From NCBI GenBank assembly GCA_030272155.1, contig CP126191.1, positions 10,004,501 to 10,068,500 of the forward strand: DNA of 64,000 bases. The letters run 5' to 3'. Position numbers and translations under genes: made by a program. Positions within the stretch are counted from its first letter, which is position 1. Every line of letters begins with the position of its first letter. The stretch comes from Tetradesmus obliquus (lineage: Eukaryota > Chlorophyta > Chlorophyceae > Sphaeropleales > Scenedesmaceae). This document shows positions 11,901-23,521 of the stretch, piece by piece. The notes under the pieces are model-generated. The model was not told the DNA's origin. It ran no database searches and saw only the letters and a list, made by a program, of their open reading frames with translations.

Positions 11901-13567
11901 CCGCACTGAGCATGACATGCATGGTTACATGTGTCAGAACCGACATGGCTTGACACGCCTGTGACACGAGTTTGTGTCTTGACACGGTGGCAGTAGCAGC
12001 AGCACAGCGCATGTACAGCTGAGTTTGTTTATGAATGTGCAGCAACTGCAGTGCTGTGAAGGGCTTGAAGTGAGAGTGGCATGTACATGCGGCTTCAGTC
12101 ACCTGGGCATGTATGACTAGTATACACTGTATATAGATATACAGTTAGTTTGAGTCACCTGGAAATGTGTGCACAGACAGGGACCGGCAACCAGGCCGTA
12201 TGTGTTGAGCCTGCACGGGCGGGCTTGTGTGCTGCTTGTACAGCAAACTTGAAATTCAATTTCAACCAGCTTCGGTTGCAGGCACCCAGTGCAATCTTGC
12301 AAGATGTTTGCTGTACTGCCAATTGGCAAGTTGTCTACACGATTGCACCTGGCGCCAGAGTGTTACATGTTTGGGTACAAGAAGTTTGGGGGTTGTACAA
12401 GAAGTACAGAAGTTGCATCAATGTCTCAGTGCAATATTGAGTGCTGACTGGTTCATTCACAGCACTGCCACTGGTGGTGAAGCGTGCTGGCTGCATCAAA
12501 GGTGTATGGTGGATTGGTTGCGAGAGCTAGCCAAACATTTTGCAAGCCTTGCCAATGCTGAGGGATGTAAGCAGCTGGCAGCATGACGTTGACACCTTGC
12601 AAGCACTGCCAGTGTGGTAGTTGTGTGTAGTTGGAGGTTGCAGCTGCATTGTCTGTGCTTGGGAACACATGTCTGCTCTTTTTTGGTGATGTGCGCACAC
12701 ATGTACAGTACCAGGAAGGTAGGCAGCTTGACGTGGATCCACATCAAGCTCCGGAGCATGCAGAACTGCAGTGCTGTCATGACTTGCGTGTCACACGACG
12801 GGAACACACCCGTATTTGAGCCAATGACAGGCTCATTAGGCAACCACTGTGCCAGGTCATGCGGACAGTATGGTATAATTTGCTCAGTGGCACTTGCATT
12901 GGGCAGTATCTCGATGTCTGGCAGCAGACCAGGCACCTGAGGAAAGGTGCATTCTGTGAGGCAGCCTGCCAGCGGCTGGGAATGCCTGTCAAGCTTGTGC
13001 GGCCTATGCTGCAGCACACCAAGGAGGTCTGGGGATCAACTCCCTTGCAACTATTTTTGTGGGTGCCAGTGCTGGGCACACGCATCATGGCAGCTGCAGC
13101 AAGTCACCCACATGCAAGGCCAGCCTGCCAGCACCAGTAGCCCTGCTGGGCAGGGGAGGCACATGCAGTTGTTGAGGGTAATGGCGAGCTTCTTACAACA
13201 ACGGCACGCCCGTGTTGTCAGTAGTCATTGATAACAATGGAAACCATTAAGCCCGTGGCACATTGTGAGTTGAACGAGAGGCGTATGGCTTTCGAAGCTG
13301 ACAGCAGGTTCAAACAGTGAGACCACTAGTTCGTTTTTAGGCAGTGCCCTATCAAGTCAGTAGTCACGATTGCAATCCCTCGTCATCGACTCACCATTGA
13401 TGATGTGAATACGTGTGCGTTGATGCCTAACAGGCCTGAACAAGCGTGCTTTTGATTTCGTCACCCGTGCCCTGCTTTCAAAAGTGCTCCTCGCGGGCCT
13501 TCAAGCTGACAAACCGCCATGAAGAGCGCTCTTGGTTGATCCGTGCGGGTGCCCTGACTCCCTTTGC
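11901..13567. other. Spacer between paralogue copies 1 and 2
   Basis: No gene supported. Patches near 12220-12590 (GTGTGCTGCTTGTAC, GAGAGCTAGCC, GCAGCTGGCA) recur in the 3' flanks of copy 2 and copy 4, so they probably belong to the duplicated unit. A short AT-rich imperfect palindrome lies at about 12120-12150. From about 13430 the sequence matches the 5' flank of copy 3. Confidence 0.5.
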
Positions 13568-14662
13568 ATGAAAGCCAAGGTATGGAGGAACTCCTGTTTT
13601 GGTTGCACAGAAGTCCATGCCTCAACCCCCTGCCTCGTGCTGAGAGTACAATCTGCCCTTGCAAAACGTGCAGTTTGCATACACAACACCAGCATTCTGC
13701 ACTCAGCCGCTGTCCTTCGCTGTGCAGCACTTGCCCATGCTGCGCTGCACCTGATGCTACCATGCTTGCAGGACAGCGGTAATCCGGCTTCATGGTACTC
13801 GGCTGGCTATGGTGACAGCAGCAAGCAGCAGCTTTCTCAGCTGCCAACGCCAGCTGATGTCGCCTGGCACCCGCTGCCAGGCTGCCACGAGGACAGGCAG
13901 CAGCTGCTGCCAGGCGCACGCATCCAGGTACTGGCAAACCTGGTGCACACAGCAACAAAGAAAGTGCAGGCGCTCAAGGTTGCGGCCACTGTGGATGCAC
14001 TGCTTGGTCCTGCATACACAAACCCTAGGGAGCCCAGCAGGCACCTCGTGGCAGTGCGTCTGAGGGATGTGGCGTACAGCGGCAAGGCAGCCACAGACTA
14101 TGTGCCGCTTGATCCTGCAAGGGTGGAGCTGCGGCTGGACCAGCCAGGGCCATGCAGGTGGAAGGGCTTCTGGTGGCTGCTGCAGCCAGCAGCAGCAGCA
14201 GTGCCAGTAGCAGCAGAGCAAGCAGCAACAGCAGCATCTGTGTCGCTGGCCAAGCCGCTTCATCATGGTGCAGTTGCTGCTTCCCAGCATGCTGCAGCTG
14301 CTGTGAATGTTGATGTATGTGACCAGCAGCAGCAGGGGCACGAACAGCCTTCTCTGGCAGCAAGGAGTTTCATCAGTCTCTTGCAGGGCCGGCAACAAAC
14401 ACATAGGCGTGCACTGAGCACAAACCAGCAGCAGCAGCAGCAGAGGTCTGGGTGCACGGTTGACGGCCCAGGTGGCTTGGCAGCAATCCTGGAAGCTGCT
14501 GCTGCTGCGTCAGCACATGTACAGCATGGACCTTTACGAGCAGCTGTGGCAGCAGCAGCAGCAGCAGTAGAGGCAGCACAGGTTGAGCAGGATGTGACTG
14601 TTGAGCGGTGCGCGGCAGACGCGTTGACACAGCTTGCAGCAGCTCCTGCTGCATCAGACGCT

Positions 14663-14693
<31 letters not shown>

Positions 14694-15753
14694 ATCAGGA
14701 CAGCAGTAGCGACCATATTCAGCGAGTGACACGTGCTGAGGGAGATGCGGCAGTTGCAGATACCAGGCAACATAGGGACCAGCAGCAGCCGCAGCAGCCG
14801 CAGCTGAGCCGCTGTTTGAGCGCCGGCAGCAGCTACAGCAGGAAGCGCATGCATGATGAGGATACCGCTGGAGTAGCAACACCCCCGCCGGCACCAGTGG
14901 CAGCGGCTACTGTGGCTGCGGGACATGCAGCAGTTGCTCAGATCAGCCGCCGCAGCCGCGCATTCAAGCACCGTGCACCGCTTGCAGTGCAGGTCGCTCG
15001 CAGGAAAGTGCAGCAGGCAAGGCAGCAGCGGCAGCAAGCTGCCATCAAGCAGGGGCAGCAGCAGCTGATGTGCGACAGTAAGTTGCGGAATAGGGCCGCA
15101 CTGCAGCAGCGCCGCTTGCAGCAGCAGCGAGAGGAGCAGCAGCGGTCAGTGCAGCAGTCCAGGAAGCGGCGCCAGGTGGCAGGTGCAGCTGCTGGCAGTG
15201 CTGATCAGGATGGAGACAGGGCACAGGAGACCGCAGCAGCAGCAGCAGCAGCAGCCAAGGGGGTGCCTGCGTGGTTCGTGACATGGCACCGGCAGGCCGC
15301 TAAGCGGGCACGGCTGTCAGAACCAGGCCAGCAGCAACAGCAAGAGCAGCAGCAGCCTGGGACGCTGTCACTGCAGCAGCGGCAGGGTACTGTGCGGCTG
15401 AACCTCAAGGGTCAGCAGCAGCAACAGCAGCAGCAGCAGCCAGGTGTGCTGTGGCAGCAGCAGCGGCAGGGTACCGTGCGGCTGACCCTCAAGGGTCAGC
15501 AGCAGCAGCAGCAGCTCCAACGCTTCCGGCTGACACTGAAGGGCCGGATGACCAGGCAGCAGCAGTTGGAACAGCAGGCGTCATCAGCTCTGGCAGATGC
15601 AGCACCGCCGCGCACACATAAAGTGTTCATGCGGCAGCAGCAGCCGCACAGCGTGCCTCCGCAGCTTGCGCTGCTGCGGCGCTGTGCTTCCAATGTGCTG
15701 GCAGCAGCAGCGCCTGCCCGTGGAGTGCAGCAGCGTGTGCACCTGCGCCATTC

Positions 15754-15789
<36 letters not shown>

Positions 15790-17259
15790 GCAGCAGGACC
15801 AAGCCAGCCCTACAGCTGATACGGCCAATGCCCTCAGCTCTGCAACGCCTCATGCAGGCGATGGTGATGCAGGGGACAACCGCGCGCCCAGCAAGCGGCG
15901 CAGCCAGTCCCTGATGCTTCTCATGACTGGCAGTGAGACGCCAGTGAGTCAGCTGCAGGCGCATCAGCTGCTGGCAACGCAGCGGGCTGCAATGCAGGGC
16001 CAGGTGCAGGCGTACTGGCGCTTGGTGCGGCAGCGCGAGCAGCAGCGGCAGCTGCAACAGGGGGTGAGAAGTGCGAGGGACGTTGCAGGTGCAGCAGGCG
16101 AGACGCTGCCGCAGTGGCTGCTGCAGCATCTGGGGAGGCAATCCATGCAGGAGCAGCAGCAGCAAAAGCAGCAGCAGCACCACAGGTCAGCACCGGACGG
16201 GCCAAGGTATGCAGGCAGCGGCAGCAGCAAGCAGGCCGCAGCGTCTGCAGCTGTGCGGCGTGCGGCAGGAAACACACACCAGCGCGGCGGGCTGCTGCTG
16301 CTCAACCAGCAGCAACCGCCATCCAGGCGGCAGCAGCAGCAGCAGCAGCACAGGCTCGGCTCTGGACGGGTGCAGCTGCAGGCGCTGCACCAAGCAGCAC
16401 CCATTGCACCAACCTTGCCAGCAGCAGCAGCAGGTAACAGGGCGCCTGGGCCATTGGGCTTCTGCGGTGTGGTGGCTGGCAGCACTGCTGCCCCTGCTGG
16501 CACTGCTGCTGCTGGCTCGTGCCTCAAGTTGCAGCTGCTGAAGCTGAAAGTGAAACTGCAAACACCACTGCACCAGTCGCAGCAGCAGCAGCAGCAGCAG
16601 CAGCAGGGAACAAGCAGCGTGAGGAGGGCGCTAGGCCGGCCTAGGAAGCTGCGGAGCTGGGGTGTGCGCAAGCCACGCAGCAGCAGACGCATGGCGCGGC
16701 CGGCGCCGCGTGTGCTGAGCTCGCTGCTGCTGCAAACGGGAATAGCAGGTGGGCAGCAGCAGCAGCAGCAGCAACTGCTGCTGCTAGCTGTGGCAGGCAG
16801 CGCCCAGGCTGCACAGCTGCCTGCAGCGAACGGCATTGCAGCAGCTGCAGCGATCACCCTTGCACACACTGCACCTGCAGCTGTGGCGGCTGCAGCAGCA
16901 GCAGCAGGCACGCATGGAGTGATGCTGCCTAGCACCCTGCTGCTGGACAGCAGGCTAGGTGTGGATATGCTGTCCACGCAGCAGTCGATGCTGCAGGTGG
17001 TCAGGCAGCTGCAGCAGCACTGCGCATGCGTAGCTGAGCAGCTGCAGCAGCTGGTGCTTCTGTGGCCAGCTGGAGCAATATTTGTTGAGCCAGCCTTGTG
17101 CACAGCAGCGGCAGCAGGTGCAGATGCGACGCTGCCGCATGACCTGCAGCAGCTGCTGCTGGTGTGCTTGCAGCAGCACGGGGCGTTGCAGCAGCAGCTG
17201 CTGCGGATGGAGCAGCTGGTGTTGTCTGCTATATGCGCAGCAGGGCTTCAGCAGGCTGC

Positions 17260-17301
<42 letters not shown>

Positions 17302-17477
17302 AATGCCTGGTAGCATTGTTGCCGAGCTGCCACACACTGCAGCCGCTAGCCTTGCAGTGACCGGTATCAGGCTGCAGCAGGAGCATGCCTGGTGCTGCAC
17401 GCTGCTGCAGGGGCTGTCGGACGCTGTGAGCCAGCTCACGGTGAGGATGGCTGCTGCCGTGCCTGGTAGCGCAGGCG

Positions 17478-17520
<43 letters not shown>

Positions 17521-17680
17521 ATGTGCCAGTGGTGGTAGGGTAATGGGTGCTGTTGGGGCTGGCTGTGGGAGTATGTTGGAGTGTGGTGCACAGTGGGTTG
17601 GCGCTGTCAAGGGTGTGCTGCCTACTGCTGTGCAGCACCTGCTGCGTGCCATGCTGCTGCTGGGCTGCCAAGGGGCATAG
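13568..17680 (+). CDS. PolyQ/polyA-rich protein with conserved N-terminal domain, paralogue copy 2
   Basis: Function unknown. My model has exon 1 at 13568-13579 (MKAK) and a single long exon 2 at 13772-17680, joined in phase 0, about 1306 residues. The frame is also open upstream from 13532, so an unspliced reading is possible; the matching donor and acceptor in copies 1 and 3 favour the intron. The N-terminal domain reads WHPLPGCHEDRQQLLPGAR, LLGPAYTNPREPSR, HLVAVRLRDVAYSGKAATDY and RWKGFWWLLQP. A second conserved motif, PAWFVTWHRQAAKRARL, matches copy 1 TCAFTWHRRAAKQPRL. A third, SSATPHAGDGDAGDNRAPSK, also has counterparts in copies 1 and 3. Tandem RQGTVRLNLKGQQQ units lie at about 15380-15540. 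The second intron of copies 1, 3 and 4 is absent here. The C-terminus (TAVQHLLRAMLLLGCQGA) is shared with copy 4. Confidence 0.78.
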
Positions 17681-18611
17681 AGAGAGAAAAGGGGAGTGCA
17701 TGTGGGTTTAGGCAGCATGTGAAGGCGGTATGTATGTATTAGCCACAACACATTTTCTTGGGGCCTGGCAGTTGGAACATTACGGCGTGCGTGTGACAGG
17801 GCATGTGTGCTGCTTGTACGTTGACACCTTGCTTGCAAGGATTGCAATGAATGTACCAAGATCGTTGTCTTTGTGGGGGGTTGAGGGAGCACTATTGCTG
17901 CACATTCGGGTGTTGTGTTGCGGTGCCTGTTTGTTGTAAGTGTGGTTGTTGTCAGAGAGCTTGCCGAGTGCTTGGGAGGAGTGTGAGCAGCTGGCATCAT
18001 GCATTTGTTGATACTGCATATGCAGATACCCTGCATATGCTGTCCTGTTTGCATACAGTGGTGGTTGCATCGTTTGGGCCAGCGCATGCCATTCCACTTT
18101 GTTGTCGGTGTATATACAAGCAGTAGTTGTAGGCTGGGCAATTGAAGGAGGAACATGCACTGCATTGCAGTACGCATTACACGTCGTGAATGTACAGTCA
18201 GCACTGCGCTCTGGACATGTGGCCATTTGCATCGTCATGACGGCGGCCATCATGCTGCCATGGTTGCGGCCCTTCCATAGGGCTTCCCTCTTGCCTTGTT
18301 GCTGAGCAGATCAGGATCATCAGCTTGTATTGATTTTCAAAGATGACCACGTGCAGGTCGTGGCACCACCTAATCTTGATGGTTGCACCCTGTTGTGGCT
18401 GAGTGAGGCCTCAAGGTCGCCTCTGGACGGTCCCAGGAGCAAGGAGTCGCTGCATGCTCATGGCGCTGCACAACGCTTTGTGCTGTTTGCCACGTGTCTG
18501 GACGTTGCATTCTGAATGGTGCGCAATGACCTAGTCAGCAGCATCAATTGGCGAAGTTGCTTACAAATGCCTGCAGCATTTGGCTGTGAAGGCAAGCGTG
18601 TGTGAAAATAG
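17681..18611. other. 3' flank of copy 2 and spacer
   Basis: No gene seen. The stretch 17800-18030 resembles 29640-29930 downstream of copy 4 (a CATGTCTGCTGTTTGT-like block, then GAGAGCT.GCC and GCAGCTGGCA). This indicates that duplication units extend past the stop codons. Confidence 0.45.
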
Positions 18612-19491
18612 AGAGAGAGTGGCAGAGAGAGTCTTGTATTTTTGCGTATCTGCAAATGTATTTCATCATGTCGTCCGTCTTTGCTGGCTTTCACTGCCCC
18701 AGTCACTTGTTCTGGGGAAGCTCTGCACCGGCACTGCCAGCTGCTGCTGGAAGCTTCTGGTGGGCGCATCTTGCATTCGTGCACGCAGGAGTTCGTGCAT
18801 TACTGACCCGTCAATTTACTTTTATAGCATATATATGTATATATGCTTGCCGCTGATAATCAGATCGAGGAGGCAGACCGGAGACAGTCGCAGTGCGCAG
18901 TTTCTGAGGTCGAGTTACTCGGGCCTGCAACATTCCATCATGTATCATTCAACAAGGCACTGGGCTCAAGCGGCAACTCTGTTGCTGCAGCGCAACGACA
19001 GAGTGGGACCGGCATGCATTTCAGCGTCTCATGCTGGAGCTCCGCCCTTGCCTCACCCAGGTGGCCACCTTGCTGACACCACAGACGTCTGCTGATAATG
19101 GTAGAATGGCAGCACCTTGCGGTGTGCATCTGGCCAAATATGCTTAGCAGCAGCAATGGCTGCAAAACCCTGTGACTGTAAAACCAGCAGATCTCTGCTG
19201 CATTCAAACACTGACAGCAGCTGCTGCCAGGCAACAAGTGTGCTGCAGCCAGCATTTGACATGCAGAGAGCCAACTGTAAAACCAGTCACATATGCTGAA
19301 GGTAAAACCATAATCAATCTTGTAAATATTCATAAACAGTATGTGGCATGTTGATTCCCATCAGGTGCAGCAGCAGCAGTCTGCTACCGCTGCTGCTGCC
19401 CTTTCCTGTAAGCATTTAATGTAATTAGATTTGATCTCCCTCTGCCCCTGGCCAGTGCATCTGGCCTGGAGAGAGAGAGAGGGAGAGAGAG
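18612..19491. repeat. 880-bp direct repeat, left copy
   Basis: It matches 20590-21469 at a constant offset of 1978 bp with no indel. All the open frames I compared across it are identical. Both copies begin in AGAGAGAGTGGCAGAGAGAG and end in a GA-rich run. The repeat contains an ATATATATGTATATAT stretch. Its ends are not TG...CA, and no primer-binding site or polypurine tract is evident next to it. An LTR pair or a recent segmental duplication at GA microsatellites are both possible. Confidence 0.9.
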
Positions 19492-20589
19492 GCCCACCGT
19501 CCACCCCTCCTGGCAACAAACCGGCGAGCAGTCAGGTGCTGCTGCCTCACACACATACACTGCACTGTCAGTGCTCATGCACCATGTGTGAAGATCAGAC
19601 AGCAGCCACTGAGCCACCAGCAGGTAGGCCAGGAGTCTGCTGCTGATACTGCACAGCTGTGCACATCACGTATCATCAGATTCAAGTTGCACCAGCCATC
19701 CCATATCCTAAACAATCATTCTTCACCGCCGACTGCACACAAAGCCATCATATCACAGCAGCCCTCAGCCAGCCATGCACCATCCAATTATCACTTGGCG
19801 TGCGTTGATGGCTGTTGGCTTTAGCTGCTGCTCATAGCTCCATGTGAGCTGGTATTCGGGCAGTGCGTTTAGCAGTACTGGTTGCAGTTGGGCTATGATC
19901 ACCTCATGCAGCATCTGCATCGGGTGTGCATGCTCCAAACAGCGTGATATGTACCGCGCTTTGATTGTCGCTGGCCTGCTGCTGGTGCGTTCAATTGCCA
20001 CATAATTCCTGCCCAGAGCACTCACTTCAAGCGTACGCCTGTTCAGCTCCTGCTGCCCCTGCTGCTCCTCCTGCTCAACGCCATCCTCGCCAAGCTGCTG
20101 CAGATCCTCGTTGTTCGCCATGCTTCGTGGCTGGTGTAGACGACAATGCTCCTGAGGGGGCAGTCAGCTAATGCGGTGCAGTGCATCAGCTGGTTACTGG
20201 CAAGGCCGAAGCAAGTGGTGCCATACACATGCCCGCATACAGCTGAAGGTCAGCATAGTTCAAGAAACTGCGTGTTATAGCTGAGGGGCTGTCATAGGAT
20301 CTGCCCTATTGGGCTTTACATCTGTCAAATGTCATATGCCAGAGGATCACAGCAGCCCTGCCAGCATTGCTGTGCTAGTGTTACATCTGCTGTAACAGCG
20401 CAGTACTGTAACCCCTGCAAGCCATTCTGGAGTTGTCATGAATGTATAAGGCTTTAAGCCAGCTCATTCCTTGATCAATGCTTGTGGGATCCACAGTCAT
20501 TGAAGGCAAGGCTAAGCTAAGTTCAAACCAGAGGCAAGCAAGACCGCACCTTCGCCAAGCGGCTTCCAGGCCTTCCTGCCTAACCCCGA
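19492..20589. other. 1.1-kb segment between the 880-bp repeats
   Basis: It holds one open frame on the minus strand, 20121 down to 19765 (118 residues, starting MANNEDLQQLGEDGVEQ). The frame has an acidic Gln-rich start and a less biased middle (RYISRCLEHAHPMQMLHE). I do not recognise it. If the flanking repeats are LTRs, this would be the internal region of a non-autonomous element. Confidence 0.4.
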
Positions 20590-21469
20590 AGAGAGAGTGG
20601 CAGAGAGAGTCTTGTATTTTTGCGTATCTGCAAATGTATTTCATCATGTCGTCCGTCTTTGCTGGCTTTCACTGCCCCAGTCACTTGTTCTGGGGAAGCT
20701 CTGCACCGGCACTGCCAGCTGCTGCTGGAAGCTTCTGGTGGGCGCATCTTGCATTCGTGCACGCAGGAGTTCGTGCATTACTGACCCGTCAATTTACTTT
20801 TATAGCATATATATGTATATATGCTTGCCGCTGATAATCAGATCGAGGAGGCAGACCGGAGACAGTCGCAGTGCGCAGTTTCTGAGGTCGAGTTACTCGG
20901 GCCTGCAACATTCCATCATGTATCATTCAACAAGGCACTGGGCTCAAGCGGCAACTCTGTTGCTGCAGCGCAACGACAGAGTGGGACCGGCATGCATTTC
21001 AGCGTCTCATGCTGGAGCTCCGCCCTTGCCTCACCCAGGTGGCCACCTTGCTGACACCACAGACGTCTGCTGATAATGGTAGAATGGCAGCACCTTGCGG
21101 TGTGCATCTGGCCAAATATGCTTAGCAGCAGCAATGGCTGCAAAACCCTGTGACTGTAAAACCAGCAGATCTCTGCTGCATTCAAACACTGACAGCAGCT
21201 GCTGCCAGGCAACAAGTGTGCTGCAGCCAGCATTTGACATGCAGAGAGCCAACTGTAAAACCAGTCACATATGCTGAAGGTAAAACCATAATCAATCTTG
21301 TAAATATTCATAAACAGTATGTGGCATGTTGATTCCCATCAGGTGCAGCAGCAGCAGTCTGCTACCGCTGCTGCTGCCCTTTCCTGTAAGCATTTAATGT
21401 AATTAGATTTGATCTCCCTCTGCCCCTGGCCAGTGCATCTGGCCTGGAGAGAGAGAGAGGGAGAGAGAG
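20590..21469. repeat. 880-bp direct repeat, right copy
   Basis: This is the second copy of 18612-19491. The left boundary is sharp at AGAGAGAGT. The right copy runs two bases further into GA repeats before diverging. Confidence 0.9.
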
Positions 21470-21933
21470 AGGGGTTACACTGGTGTACTCACGCAGCATA
21501 CGCCACCACGAACACCTGATAGGATTTGAAGCTGCAAACAGCTCAGCTCGGGCTGTCACTCAAATGAGGTTCAACCCCATGAAAAACCTCTGTGTGTGAC
21601 ATCAACTTTGGTCATGCACGCATAACCGTCTCTCCCATCACACGCAATTCTGGTGCAATCAAAAAGTTTTCGTGTCCGAACATGAATGCACTTTTCTAAA
21701 CAGTGTCAGTGACAGCACACTATACATATTGCAGTACAGTACGGCAGGCTGAACTCAAGCCGCTGATTTGATTAGGCAAATCATGGCAAGGCAGCATTTT
21801 GAAGGCAGGCTGTCTGTTGAGGGTCAGTCATGGCTGCATGTTGCAGCAGACATGTAAGGATCCTACAACACCTGCCAAATGTGATAAGTATAGGAGGAGA
21901 TAGAGCATGTATAGACATGCATATGCACAGGTC
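21470..21933. other. Spacer, possibly 3' part of the retrotransposon remnant
   Basis: No gene seen. It lies 3' of the minus-strand reverse-transcriptase remnant and could include its 3' UTR. Confidence 0.3.
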
Positions 21934-23002
21934 TCATCTGCGGATCACACGTAAGCCATTGCCACGTAACACAGTGTGCCAAGCAATAAACGGCTGTCGT
22001 GTGAGCAGGTGGTTTTTGTAACGACCAGGTACCCTAGCTGTAGCAGCAAAATCAGCAAGTACATCCCAAAAACTGCCAACTGCCGCTCGTACTGCTACTT
22101 GCTCCACAAGCACAGGCACATTTAGTCTGTGGGACACTGCCCATGCCACCCGGCGACCATGCTCATATGCATGTATAGCTGCTATACAGACCATGTCCCA
22201 TATCAGTCGGTGTACATCATGGTGAGGGGTACATGCCAACCACAGTGCTCTACATGGCAGACTTTCACCTGCTGCCAACATATGGCAAGCCCTAAGTTGA
22301 CTTGTCACTTCCTCACGTACAGCAACAGCTACTGGACATGTCCAAAAGTGATGCTCCACGCCTGGCCCCACTGCTGAACATGCTGCACAACCCGTCGCCA
22401 GCTGCATTCGCTGCGCTGTTGGGAAGGCATTCAAGGCCAGGCGCCAAGCTGCCTCCTTGTAGGTGTTAGCAGCCCTAACCCGCCACCACCGACTCAAAAC
22501 CAGCTGACAGCAGGCAGCTGTGTTCCTACAGACAGGCTGTCCAATGTTCTAACACTGTCCAAAAAGGCAGCGTGTCGAGGAGCAATTGCATCATGTGCAG
22601 AAAGACGCTGCAGCTGAGTTGCAACAGCAACAGTCAGGGCACGCAAACGTACAACTCTGGCAGCATCACCGCCTGGGTGCTGCCAGGCCAACTCAGTGCA
22701 CAACGCCTCTCGCGTAATCAAAATGTGTGTGAAGGTGCCGCCTTCAGTGGCCGCAGCTGTGCATGTCATGATGGACCCTCAGGGTCCAAAGGCAAAGGCT
22801 TTGCCTCTGACCATGCTAAGCTGCCATCTTTGTTGAGCAGGCGGAGACGCGTTGATATCTTGCTGCACCCTGTCAACTTGTCGAGGCTGTTAAGACCCCT
22901 GTGGAGCCACTGCTTGTCATCTTTTGCACCAACAACTGTCAGCTGCCTCTCGGAGTCCCTGAGAGAGGCCCCTGAGCGATAAGCGGGCAAGCTGCAGGTC
23001 AC
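21934..23002 (-). pseudogene. Decayed non-LTR retrotransposon ORF2 C-terminus
   Basis: Read on the minus strand, three overlapping frames (23002-22766, 22769-22494, 22497-21934) line up into one product broken by at least two frameshifts. The last frame contains SRWWRVRAANTYKEAAWR, then LNAFPTAQRM, then a CAAC...HHFWTC arrangement. That is the zinc-binding region found after reverse transcriptase in plant and algal LINE-like elements (zf-RVT type). The reverse-transcriptase and endonuclease domains are missing, so it is a 5'-truncated dead copy. Confidence 0.6.
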
Positions 23003-23521
23003 TGCCTGACAGCATGAACATCAAGCCCGTTAGTTGCAAACCAAATGTATGTAGAATGCTGCGTTGAAGCGACACATATCACTTGGGCTTTCGAGGTGCT
23101 CCGAGGGGTGAATGGCGCGCTTTCCATCCAGCAGCAAGCACGCGGATCGCAATCATTAGTTGCTTTCACGGGTTCTCAAAAGACTTTGTGCTTTGCGTCC
23201 CCCTCAGGTCACAGCGGAAGGCGCGTACTTCAGCAGGTACAGGCCTGACGTCTTGAGCAAGTCCCCATCAGGTCTCTGATGAAGCTTGCAACGGTCGTGT
23301 TTCATGATACAGCACCAAGCTTGCTTCCGCACCATTACGTATGCTCGTACGTATGCGGTGATGCCTGACAGCGGCCTGGCCGGGCCCTGTACAACCTGTG
23401 AGCTTGTCACCTGTGCCCTGCTCTAAACGTGCTCATCGCAGGGATAGCAGCAGCCGAATCAACAGCTCCAGAATGTTTCTTGCCATAATTCGAGCGGACC
23501 GGCCGGCCTGACCTGCTCTTC
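23003..23521. other. 5' flank of paralogue copy 3
   Basis: No gene seen. From about 23340 (GTATGCGGTGATGCCTGACA, CACCTGTGCCCTGCTCTAAA) it is similar to the DNA before copy 2, which supports tandem duplication including the promoter region. Confidence 0.45.

Noticed and set aside
18612..21469. Calling the 880-bp repeats a standard LTR retrotransposon
   Set aside because: There are no TG...CA ends, no evident tRNA primer site or polypurine tract, and no gag or pol between them. They are kept as direct repeats with open interpretation.
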